From an uncultured Actinomyces sp. (GTDB lineage: Bacteria > Actinomycetota > Actinomycetes > Actinomycetales > Actinomycetaceae), in assembly GCA_945949035.1 (NCBI GenBank), contig CAMFDH010000059.1, positions 1-7,716 on the forward strand: a stretch of DNA of 7,716 bases, written 5' to 3'. This document shows positions 1 to 5,941 of this stretch, piece by piece. How positions within the stretch are numbered: position 1 is the stretch's first letter; each line of letters opens with the position of its first letter. Position numbers and translations under genes: made by a program. The notes beneath the pieces were generated by a model, which saw nothing but the letters and a program-made list of their open reading frames with translations, was not told the origin of the DNA and searched no databases.

Positions 1-761
1 TAGTACAACTGGGGGCGGGGGATGTTCTCGAAGTGAGCGCCGCCCTTGGTGTACTTGGCGTTGTCAGCATCCCAGTCAGGTGCCCCGAGAAAGCGTCGTG
101 CCACTGGCTTGAGGCCGTGCTCGCCCGCCGTGTTGTAGAGGGCGTAGTGCATGAGCATGGCGTCGTCTTCTTCATGCAACAGTGGTGAAAGGTTGAGGCG
201 CTTACACAAGTAGGGAATATCGAACGTGCCGTTCCATGTAACGACACGGATGGAGGGGTCGAGAAGAATGTTCTCGATCAGCCGTGATGTTTCTTCGGTC
301 TCGGCTAGTTCCTCGGGGATGACGATGGCGTTCTTGCCGTCGTAGAGGGCGATGGAAAGGATGCGCCCTGAAGCCCACGGGTCTTTGTCGATGTTACCGG
401 CGGTCTCAATGTCGAGGGCAACGGTCTTGCCTCGGAAGTCTAGTTCCTCACCTTGGTAGATGTGGTAGTTCACACCCTCGGTGAGTGGCACCGAGCCGCG
501 CTTACCGATCATGGCCTGTTGCATAGTCTGTTGCAGGAACGACACGCCTAGCCCTCGGGTGACTACCTGCTTAGGCGAGAGGGTGAGGTAGTCGTAGCCC
601 TTGACACCTAGCCCCACGGTTACACCGTCGCCGTAGTAGGGGTTCTCTGCCACCTCTACTGGCTCGTCGAGTCCGGCGAGATCCTTGGCGCGCTGGAACG
701 CGGCCCTGAAGTCAGAGCGCATGGCGTCTGTCAGTTTGTTTACTACGAAAGTAATACTCAT
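1..761 (-). CDS. Family A DNA polymerase, N-terminal part with 3'-5' exonuclease domain (runs off window)
   Basis: This is the first 253 codons of a replicative DNA polymerase; the C-terminal part lies beyond base 1. Residues 115-121 (ALDIETA) form exonuclease motif I with D117 and E119 as expected metal ligands. Residues 174-181 (VTWNGTFD) form motif II with N177 and D181. The stretch DDAMLMHYAL (199-208) and HGLKPVARRFLG (215-226) is typical of phage PolA-like enzymes. The third exonuclease motif and the polymerase fingers and palm would follow outside the window. About 110 residues precede motif I, and I do not recognise a domain there. The start ATG at 761 has a near-ideal AGGAGG five bases upstream and overlaps the stop of the small zinc-protein gene as ATGA, so the two are probably translationally coupled. 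The family call is firm; the exact subfamily cannot be judged without the polymerase domain. Confidence 0.9.
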   Translation of the reverse strand, partial: MSITFVVNKLTDAMRSDFRAAFQRAKDLAGLDEPVEVAENPYYGDGVTVGLGVKGYDYLTLSPKQVVTRGLGVSFLQQTMQQAMIGKRGSVPLTEGVNYHIYQGEELDFRGKTVALDIETAGNIDKDPWASGRILSIALYDGKNAIVIPEELAETEETSRLIENILLDPSIRVVTWNGTFDIPYLCKRLNLSPLLHEEDDAMLMHYALYNTAGEHGLKPVARRFLGAPDWDADNAKYTKGGAHFENIPRPQLY

Positions 762-919
762 TTACTCCTCCTTTGCGATGTGAGGTGCCAGCCTCGGCAC
801 TTCGAGCAGTAGTAATACCGCTTCTCGTTTCTGTTGCTGCTACCGCTGGCCCGCTGCGTACTGGCGAGGGCGATCTTAGCGTCCAGTTTAGTTCGATACT
901 TGACCTTATTGCAAATCAT
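758..919 (-). CDS. Small zinc-finger-like protein, 53 residues, coupled to DNA polymerase
   Basis: This short gene fills the gap between the hairpin and the polymerase. It encodes 53 residues starting MICNKVKYRTK and ending with a basic tail QRRSK. C3 near the N-terminus and C38-x2-C41 followed by H45 could bind a zinc ion. The order C..K..Y, a middle helix rich in Ala, Lys and Arg, then YYYCSKCRGWHLTS matches a family of tiny phage proteins that I know mainly from actinobacteriophages; their function is not established. The start ATG has AAGGGG about six bases upstream, and the TGA stop overlaps the polymerase ATG as ATGA. The tight coupling suggests it is made together with the polymerase, perhaps as a nucleic-acid-binding or accessory factor, but that role is inferred. 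The ORF in the opposite direction over this stretch is very likely its shadow. Confidence 0.85.
   Translation of the reverse strand: MICNKVKYRTKLDAKIALASTQRASGSSNRNEKRYYYCSKCRGWHLTSQRRSK
767..772 (-). promoter_or_regulatory. Strong ribosome binding site of the DNA polymerase gene
   Basis: AGGAGG on the minus strand lies five bases before the polymerase ATG. It sits inside the last codons of the upstream small gene, where it encodes the Arg-Arg of the tail. It supports the polymerase start at 761. Confidence 0.85.
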
Positions 920-937
920 AGTGACCCCTTAGACAAA

Positions 938-963
938 GGTGCCCCGCCGTTTGACGGGGCACC
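938..963 (-). terminator. Hairpin after the 151-residue protein gene, likely terminator or RNA-stability element
   Basis: GGTGCCCCG (938-946) pairs perfectly with CGGGGCACC (955-963) around an 8-base loop. It begins six bases after the stop codon of the gene at 970..1425. On the minus strand the stem is followed by TTTGTCT, a short and imperfect U tract, so termination may be partial. On the plus strand there is no U tract. The ribosome binding site of the next gene starts only about ten bases further on. Confidence 0.7.
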
Positions 964-969
964 CTCTGG

Positions 970-1425
970 TTAGAACTTAGCGTCGATCACTTCAACAATG
1001 AATTCGACTTTGGGTTGCCTGAAGAAGTAGGCGAAGACGTTGTGTTCGTCGTACTGCAAGTGGCTGGCGAGGTTCATCCATTTTCCACCGTCGAGGCGGA
1101 TGATGAATATCTCGGTCCAGTTGTCTAAGTAGGAGCGCCGCGCCCTCACCCTAAGGATGGTTCCTCTCGGGGCGTGGCGTGCCACCTCGTCTAGATCCTC
1201 GTGGGGAATAGCGTACAACTCTGGCACACCAAGGAACGGACCCGTGTGCGCCTTGTCGTACTCTTCGACGTAGTAGCGGATCAGCCCGTTGTCGTAGTCG
1301 TCACCGACAAAGTGTACGTCGATGTTGTTGTTACCGTGGATGATGACGTAGTAGTCATTGGCCGGTGACCTGTACTTTTCAATGGTGGCACCTGCAAAGT
1401 GCCAAGGTCCTTCACTAAATCTCAT
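970..1425 (-). CDS. Hypothetical protein, 151 residues
   Basis: I do not recognise this protein. It is soluble-looking, with no signal peptide or membrane segment, and has many alternating hydrophobic and polar stretches (YYVIIHG, TILRVRA, EIFIIRL, VEFIVEVI) that suggest a mostly beta fold. It contains acidic turns such as DDYDNG (42-47) and many Tyr, Phe and His residues. There are no cysteines, so a zinc-binding role via Cys is unlikely. The ATG at 1425 has TAGGAGGAACC directly upstream, and the stop of the methyltransferase gene (TAG) lies inside that ribosome binding site, so the two genes are probably coupled. It is the last gene before a hairpin, so it closes the primase-methyltransferase unit. 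A role in replication or in counteracting host defence is possible from position only. Confidence 0.8.
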   Translation of the reverse strand: MRFSEGPWHFAGATIEKYRSPANDYYVIIHGNNNIDVHFVGDDYDNGLIRYYVEEYDKAHTGPFLGVPELYAIPHEDLDEVARHAPRGTILRVRARRSYLDNWTEIFIIRLDGGKWMNLASHLQYDEHNVFAYFFRQPKVEFIVEVIDAKF

Positions 1426-1433
1426 GGTTCCTC

Positions 1434-1961
1434 CTAGTTGTCGAACGTAATACAGAACCCTGGCAGGTCGCTGTTTAGTAGTCTCTGGGTTGCTTCCTCA
1501 CCGAACGCAATGATCGCGCTGGCCTGGGGGCTGACCATCTTCTCGCCGCCATCGAACCCCTTGCGGCGCAAGAACTCAATGCGGTGTCGGTAGAAGTGGA
1601 TCGCTGAAGCGTTAGGCCATACCACATCCTGCCACAGTTTAGTGCCGGTGGCAACGGGGATCAGCAGGATACCGTTGTTGTGCTCTACCATGCGTTCCAC
1701 CCACGGGCGCTGGTGCCTACCATAAGGAGGGTTGCAGTACACCATGCCCTCCCAGGGATCAACTAGACCGTCGTCGCCGTTCTCTAGCAGGTAAGTCTTA
1801 GTGGCAAGGTGATGATCTGGCGCTCCGCAAGGGTCGAGGTCGAACGGGCCAAGGGCATCGACAATATGCCTGGGACTCAACCACCTATCGTTTCGTTCGC
1901 TTGGCGGTACCGAGTGGCTGATCCTAGTGCGGTGTGCTGTTCGTGCAATCTGGTTACCCAT
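1434..1961 (-). CDS. Phage Dam-family DNA N6-adenine methyltransferase
   Basis: The 175-residue product matches the phage N6-adenine methyltransferase (Dam) family in size and layout. Such enzymes transfer a methyl group from S-adenosylmethionine to adenine N6 in DNA, often in GATC. W27-L-S-P30 followed by FDLDPCG (40-46) is the typical N-terminal block of this family, where the cofactor-binding acidic residue lies. NPPY (77-80) is the catalytic motif IV. ILLIPVATGTKLWQDVV (98-114) and the HRIEFL segment (126-131) are conserved family blocks. The ATG at 1961 has GAAAGGA upstream, and only 12 bases separate it from the primase-helicase stop. It has no fused specificity domain and no restriction enzyme gene nearby, so it looks like an orphan phage methylase, perhaps for protection from host restriction or for timing of replication. 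The target sequence is inferred from the family, not visible. Confidence 0.9.
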   Translation of the reverse strand: MGNQIARTAHRTRISHSVPPSERNDRWLSPRHIVDALGPFDLDPCGAPDHHLATKTYLLENGDDGLVDPWEGMVYCNPPYGRHQRPWVERMVEHNNGILLIPVATGTKLWQDVVWPNASAIHFYRHRIEFLRRKGFDGGEKMVSPQASAIIAFGEEATQRLLNSDLPGFCITFDN

Positions 1962-1973
1962 ATAGTTTCCTTT

Positions 1974-4262
1974 CTAAGCTCCGGTGTACCGGATGACTCT
2001 CTGCTTATCAGAGAGCAATTCTTCTTTCAGTGTTCCGATCTGCTGACCAAACTCAATGGCCTCTTTCAACTCACGAGGGTTATCAAACTTGTTGCGGAAA
2101 GCCCCCATGAGTTTCTGCATGGGTACCACGCCGTCCTTCTGCCGTGAGACGTAGTGCTCGATGGTGGCAAGCAGGCGTGAGAAATCGGTGGCGAGGATCT
2201 TGTCAATGAACGCTTCGGTGGAGCGCAACCAGATCGGTGCCAACGAGATCGCCTTGACCAAGTGTCGCAAGTCCACCATGTTCTGCCCCTCTGTCATTGC
2301 CAGTAGTGCGGCAATGCGGATGGTGGTGTCGTTCATGCGGATGGCTGACGGCATAAGGTACTGGGCGTAACGCTCGTGCGTGCTGGCAAGCCATGTCGTA
2401 TCGTAGGCGAACTGCTTGTAGCGAACCATTGCCTCTGGCGTCATACCAATACCGAGTCGAGGATCTTCCTTGTCGGTCATGAACGCGCTGATCTCTTCTT
2501 GCTTACCCTGCCACAAGTCGATAGCACTACGCAACACCGCAACGATCAGATCCTCGTCTTCGTCTACTTCCTCAAGCAACTCAAAGTCGTTCGGGTCATA
2601 GATCTCCATCGTGTTGTCACCAAGGTCGGGTTCGACACCTGTTGAGAGAACCACGAGAACACGAGGCAGGAAGCCCGACTCGATCTTCTCTACCGTTAGA
2701 CCCTCTGCTGCCTGATCGGTAATGCCCGTGGCGTAGAGCGACAGTGAGTGCGGTACCGATGGCTGGTACTTGACACGGCCCGTCTTACGGATCACGCCGG
2801 GCACTGAGCCGTCATACATCTTGGTGAGGAACGCGGGAACACCGCCGACATAGCCGCCCTTCTTAGCGGCTTTCAAGAGATCCTGGAACTCGTCAATGAA
2901 CAGCACGTCGGAACCGTTAGGTCTGCCACCGCACCACTCAGCAATCGACTCGGCGGTGTTGTCTTCAGGTACCACGTACTCGTCCACATTGCCCCCTGTA
3001 AGGCGATGGAGGATCGACTTGGCCCTCAACATAGCGGCAGTCTTGCGCTCGCGTGTGGTGGCCGCCAGGGGCATGACATAGATGTTCAGGGATCGCTCGG
3101 GGTTATGCCGCATGAGGATTTTTCCGTAGCGAGAAAGCGTAGACGACAGCAACACGAGAGCGGCGGCGATGTGGAACTCGAACGGCGATAGGGTAGCGGT
3201 GCGAGCCGCCCATTCAACGTAGAGGTCGATGAATGTGTCGTCGGGTACCACGTCTTCTTCGTAGAGTAGGTCGAGTTCCTGCCAGTACAAGCCGTGGTGG
3301 TTGGGCTTTAGGTTCTCGATGGCGATACGGCTATCGACAGGTATCTGCTGTACCTCGTAGATAGCCTGAGACTCTTCCCATGAGGCATGGTCGCGCCACA
3401 ACTGCTTCCATAGGGCGAGATCACCACGCCCCTGCTGGCGGAACTTGTTGTACGAGACTTCACGAATCACCCCAAACACCTCGTCCATTGAGCACCCTGC
3501 TTCCCAGAGCAAGCACTCGAACTGATACATCTTGGTGCTACGGTCCTCACCATCCGGTACATCTTCGAGGTACATGTCGAGCAGGCGGCTGTCACCGAGA
3601 CGGTTCAGCACCTCGGGGCCTGTCGGCACGAGGCCGGGCAGTTCTTCGGATGGTTCGTAGTTGAGTGAGGGGTCCACCGGCGGGTAATACTCAGCAAACT
3701 TTACTGAAGACACCGCGTTACCGAGATCGGTCTTGTAGGTGGTACGGAACGGAACCTCACGCTTGGTGTTGGTGGTGCCTGGGACACGATAGATGTGACC
3801 AAGGTGCCAGCACCCATCGGCACCCTCACCACTGTGCGCTAGGTAGACGCCACGGCTCAATGCCTCAATGTCGTAGGGCGACAGTTCCTCGTAGTCAGTG
3901 AGCCGCCAGAACGCCTGCCAGTGCCCCTCTGAAGTCTGTAGGTAGGTGGTGGGTGGCACCTTGATCTCGTTGAAGTCGAGGTCATCCCCGTCGAGGTAGA
4001 CGCACGCCGCCTTGATGACGTTCACCTTCTTGGCGTGGCGGGTGTTTACCGAACGCCCTGAGTCAGAGCCGGGCGGTGGCGTGAAGAGGAATGGCGACAC
4101 ATACACATCCTCGTCTTTGTTTGCCTCAACGTACTCAGCCATCTGTGCTTCTTCGGTGGGCCAGTGGAACCACGAGAAGATCGTCAAAGCCCCGCTCTTG
4201 GCCCGCCTAATTAGTGGCACGTACCCCACACCATCGGGTAGTACGTCGGTAAAGAATGTCAT
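1974..4262 (-). CDS. Primase-helicase: AEP-type primase fused to DUF3987-like P-loop ATPase
   Basis: This 762-residue protein probably makes primers and unwinds DNA at the phage fork. The N-terminal part resembles archaeo-eukaryotic (RepB-like) primases: CVYLDGDD carries the metal-binding pair D91 and D93, SEGHWQAFWRL (111-121) holds the motif II histidine H114, and D149 followed by HIYRVPGTTNTK (156-167) is the third motif. The C-terminal part from about residue 340 resembles DUF3987/RecA-fold helicase-like ATPases. Its Walker B is VLFIDEF (453-459) and GFLPR (530-534) supplies a likely arginine finger. The P-loop position reads ATTRERKT (401-408): the lysine and threonine are kept but both usual glycines are missing. 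The last 70 residues look like a winged-helix domain. The ATG at 4262 has GGAAGGAG upstream. It heads a unit with the methyltransferase and follows a hairpin. The domain architecture is confident; helicase activity is inferred. Confidence 0.9.
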   Translation of the reverse strand: MTFFTDVLPDGVGYVPLIRRAKSGALTIFSWFHWPTEEAQMAEYVEANKDEDVYVSPFLFTPPPGSDSGRSVNTRHAKKVNVIKAACVYLDGDDLDFNEIKVPPTTYLQTSEGHWQAFWRLTDYEELSPYDIEALSRGVYLAHSGEGADGCWHLGHIYRVPGTTNTKREVPFRTTYKTDLGNAVSSVKFAEYYPPVDPSLNYEPSEELPGLVPTGPEVLNRLGDSRLLDMYLEDVPDGEDRSTKMYQFECLLWEAGCSMDEVFGVIREVSYNKFRQQGRGDLALWKQLWRDHASWEESQAIYEVQQIPVDSRIAIENLKPNHHGLYWQELDLLYEEDVVPDDTFIDLYVEWAARTATLSPFEFHIAAALVLLSSTLSRYGKILMRHNPERSLNIYVMPLAATTRERKTAAMLRAKSILHRLTGGNVDEYVVPEDNTAESIAEWCGGRPNGSDVLFIDEFQDLLKAAKKGGYVGGVPAFLTKMYDGSVPGVIRKTGRVKYQPSVPHSLSLYATGITDQAAEGLTVEKIESGFLPRVLVVLSTGVEPDLGDNTMEIYDPNDFELLEEVDEDEDLIVAVLRSAIDLWQGKQEEISAFMTDKEDPRLGIGMTPEAMVRYKQFAYDTTWLASTHERYAQYLMPSAIRMNDTTIRIAALLAMTEGQNMVDLRHLVKAISLAPIWLRSTEAFIDKILATDFSRLLATIEHYVSRQKDGVVPMQKLMGAFRNKFDNPRELKEAIEFGQQIGTLKEELLSDKQRVIRYTGA

Positions 4263-4283
4263 TTAGTCTCCTTCCGATACGAA

Positions 4284-4313
4284 AGCGGGGGTAGCACGAT
4301 CGCTACCCCCGCT
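4284..4313 (-). terminator. Strong hairpin between the DUF669-like gene and the primase-helicase
   Basis: AGCGGGGGTAGC (4284-4295) pairs perfectly over 12 bp with GCTACCCCCGCT (4302-4313) around a 6-base loop. It lies nine bases after the stop codon of the gene at 4323. On the minus strand it is followed only by TTTCGTAT, a weak U tract, and about ten bases later by the primase ribosome binding site. It could be a partial terminator or a 3' end protecting the upstream message. On the plus strand it is followed by CTCTTGGTT, so a role in that direction is unlikely. Confidence 0.7.
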
Positions 4314-4322
4314 CTCTTGGTT

Positions 4323-4937
4323 CTACAAGGTAATGCTAGAAGCCTTGGCGGTCTTCTTAGCGACCTCGAACTCACCGATCGAGTTGTTGTTCGAGAGGCG
4401 CATGAGCTGCTTAGGCTCACCGTTGTCATCCAGGACGGGTTCACCGTTCTCGTCTGCGATGTAGATGGGCTGGCCATCACGATCAAAGGCGGGCTGCTCA
4501 ACCACCTCGGAGGTGAACGAGAAGTTCTTACCCACCAACTTGTCGGCAACGTAGTCCTGAAGTCCAGCACCCTTGGCCTTCCAAGCCTTAGACCGCTGAA
4601 GCGGATCACGGGGGTTGAGCTTGGGATCAGCGGCACCGAACAGCTTGGGAATATCCCAGTGCAACTTGTCCTTACCGGAACGCTTGTCGAGGTAGGTGAG
4701 AACCGTGTAGAACGTGACGGTCTTACCGATTGCTTCCTCGGCGTCGAGTTCCTTGCTGCTGATGACCTCGGTGATAACCGCCGTGGTGTTTATCATGGGG
4801 CGACCTGAGCGCTTCGAGGTAGTCCACTCTGCCTGATCCACCTGGGCGCGGTACTTGCCCGCTGGGATCAGGAAGAAAGATCCTCCGCCTACTTCAAGTT
4901 CACCAAGGGAACTGATATCAAAAATTTCTTCACTCAT
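4323..4937 (-). CDS. DUF669-like protein, probable single-strand DNA-binding/recombination partner
   Basis: The 204-residue protein has FFLIPAGKYRAQVDQAEW (21-38) followed by TSKRSGRPMINTTAVI (40-55). This is the characteristic start of DUF669-like phage proteins, which are commonly found beside Sak4-type ATPases and are thought to act as single-strand DNA-binding proteins. Next comes a segment with HWDIPKLFGA (93-102), then GKNFSFTSEVVEQPAF (136-151). Residues 152-175 hold three similar turns: DRDGQP, DENGEP and DDNGEP. Unlike classical SSB, the C-terminus (KKTAKASSITL) is not acidic. The ATG at 4937 has AAAGGAG seven bases upstream and overlaps the end of the ATPase gene by 8 bp, so the two should be produced together. 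A hairpin follows the stop. The family is likely; the DNA-binding role is inferred from neighbours and family. Confidence 0.8.
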   Translation of the reverse strand: MSEEIFDISSLGELEVGGGSFFLIPAGKYRAQVDQAEWTTSKRSGRPMINTTAVITEVISSKELDAEEAIGKTVTFYTVLTYLDKRSGKDKLHWDIPKLFGAADPKLNPRDPLQRSKAWKAKGAGLQDYVADKLVGKNFSFTSEVVEQPAFDRDGQPIYIADENGEPVLDDNGEPKQLMRLSNNNSIGEFEVAKKTAKASSITL

Positions 4938-5691
4938 TGTCTGTCTCCTTTACTAGGTACTTGTCTTTCCAGGTCCGGTAGTACTCCATGACCTTTTCCA
5001 TTGTCGGTGCCCCGAGAATATCAGGCATTTCAAACCGCTGCTTGACAATAACATCATCGCCGGTTCGTGTCACCAACACTGGGATTAGTGAGTCATCTTC
5101 GAGGGTCTGCCAATGCATGTAACCGATGGTGTCGAAGTCGGATGGCACCTTGCGTGGCGACACCTTACCCTCGAACGCGGGACCGATCATGACATCGCCG
5201 GTTCCCTCTAGGATAACTCTGTCTACGTGGGTGATCGCAATGACTGTGATCCCCTTCTTCTTGATGGCGTCTACCAGCCCAACGAGCTGTTCATACGCCT
5301 GTGTCCACTTCTCATAGGGATTAGTGGAGATACGTTCCCAGTGACGGACAACCATCTCTTGAAACTTATCGGCGGTGTCAAAGATAACACACTTGAACGG
5401 GAAGTCTGGCTTGTTGATCTCGTCGATGATCTTCTTCACTTCAGTGAAGTCGTTCGGTCGGAGGATAGTCAGGTTGTTCATGTCGCCGTGCTTGATGGCT
5501 GGCAGTGACCCGTGCTCGATGTCGATACCAAGGACGGGGCACAACTCAGGTACCAGTGAGGCGCTGTAGGCGAGCGAGGTCTTACCCGTGCCAGCCTGCC
5601 CATAGATCAGGTACTTCTGTGCTGCGTCGAAGTCTTCGGTGGTTACCGCCTTGATCTTGAGCTTGTCAAAGTAGTTCTGAAAGTCACTCAT
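4930..5691 (-). CDS. Sak4-like RecA-fold ATPase, phage recombinase
   Basis: This 253-residue protein is a compact P-loop ATPase of the AAA_24/Sak4 type, which acts in phage recombination by single-strand annealing or strand exchange. It shows Walker A GQAGTGKTS (31-39), Walker B CVIFDT (101-106) with D105, and a further core strand ITVIAITHVD (148-157) with H155 in the place of the sensor-like histidine. PAFEGKVSPRKVPSDFD (171-187) is a conserved loop of these proteins. I chose the ATG at 5691 because it overlaps the stop of the upstream gene by 8 bp and gives the usual N-terminus; an in-frame ATG at 5730 would add 13 basic residues but has no ribosome binding site. The start at 5691 itself has only a weak site, so it probably depends on coupling. 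It sits between a Cas4-like nuclease and a DUF669-like gene, a common recombination grouping in phages. Confidence 0.9.
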   Translation of the reverse strand: MSDFQNYFDKLKIKAVTTEDFDAAQKYLIYGQAGTGKTSLAYSASLVPELCPVLGIDIEHGSLPAIKHGDMNNLTILRPNDFTEVKKIIDEINKPDFPFKCVIFDTADKFQEMVVRHWERISTNPYEKWTQAYEQLVGLVDAIKKKGITVIAITHVDRVILEGTGDVMIGPAFEGKVSPRKVPSDFDTIGYMHWQTLEDDSLIPVLVTRTGDDVIVKQRFEMPDILGAPTMEKVMEYYRTWKDKYLVKETDNE

Positions 5692-5941
5692 AGGATTTTG
5701 CCGTCTTCTGTCGTAGGTTCTTGATGACATCTAGCAGTGAGTCGCCCTGGATCAGAACGGCGAACGAACCAACCTCTTCGAGAGACCAGACGTTGTGGTG
5801 GTCCGCGCTTTCGGCGATCAGTTTGCCATCGGTAGCGCGCCGGATGGTGAACAGCGTGCCGTTCTCACCGACGCATACCGAGCCGACGGTGATCTTGTTG
5901 CCGGGCTTGGTGTCGATTGTGATTGAATCATTTAGATACAT
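5684..5941 (-). CDS. Hypothetical protein, 85 residues
   Basis: I do not recognise this protein. It starts MYLNDSITIDTKPGNK and has short beta-like stretches (KITVGSVCV, TLFTIRRA, GKLIAESAD, FAVLIQG) that suggest a small SH3-like or other all-beta barrel, then a C-terminal amphipathic helix (LLDVIKNLRQK) with a basic tail. There is one cysteine (C23). The ATG at 5941 has GAAAGGACG upstream and overlaps the nuclease stop by 10 bp; its own stop overlaps the Sak4 start by 8 bp. Being embedded between nuclease and recombinase suggests a helper role in recombination, but this is only positional. Confidence 0.8.
   Translation of the reverse strand: MYLNDSITIDTKPGNKITVGSVCVGENGTLFTIRRATDGKLIAESADHHNVWSLEEVGSFAVLIQGDSLLDVIKNLRQKTAKSYE

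Noticed and set aside
917..922. TATGAT resembling a -10 promoter box before the zinc-protein gene
   Set aside because: It includes the start codon itself and no -35-like sequence is at proper spacing, so a promoter cannot be supported.
773..973. Plus-strand open frame of 66 residues in the gap near the polymerase
   Set aside because: It lies opposite the well-supported 53-residue minus-strand gene and the hairpin, and its reading frame has no family match.
1809..2645. Several plus-strand open frames opposite the methyltransferase and primase-helicase
   Set aside because: They are antisense to strongly supported genes, lack family motifs and arise from codon bias of the true strand.
3380..3901. 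Plus-strand frames rich in Arg, His, Pro and Ser opposite the primase domain
   Set aside because: Composition is typical of shadow frames and the opposite strand carries the primase motifs.
4259..4808. Minus-strand frame of 125 residues and plus-strand frame of 163 residues over the DUF669-like gene
   Set aside because: Both cover the DUF669-like gene in other frames; the minus-strand one also runs through the hairpin and is Ser/Pro/Arg-rich without motifs.
5692..5730. Upstream ATG for the Sak4-like gene adding 13 residues
   Set aside because: There is no ribosome binding site ahead of it, and the extension is a basic stretch encoded inside the upstream gene.
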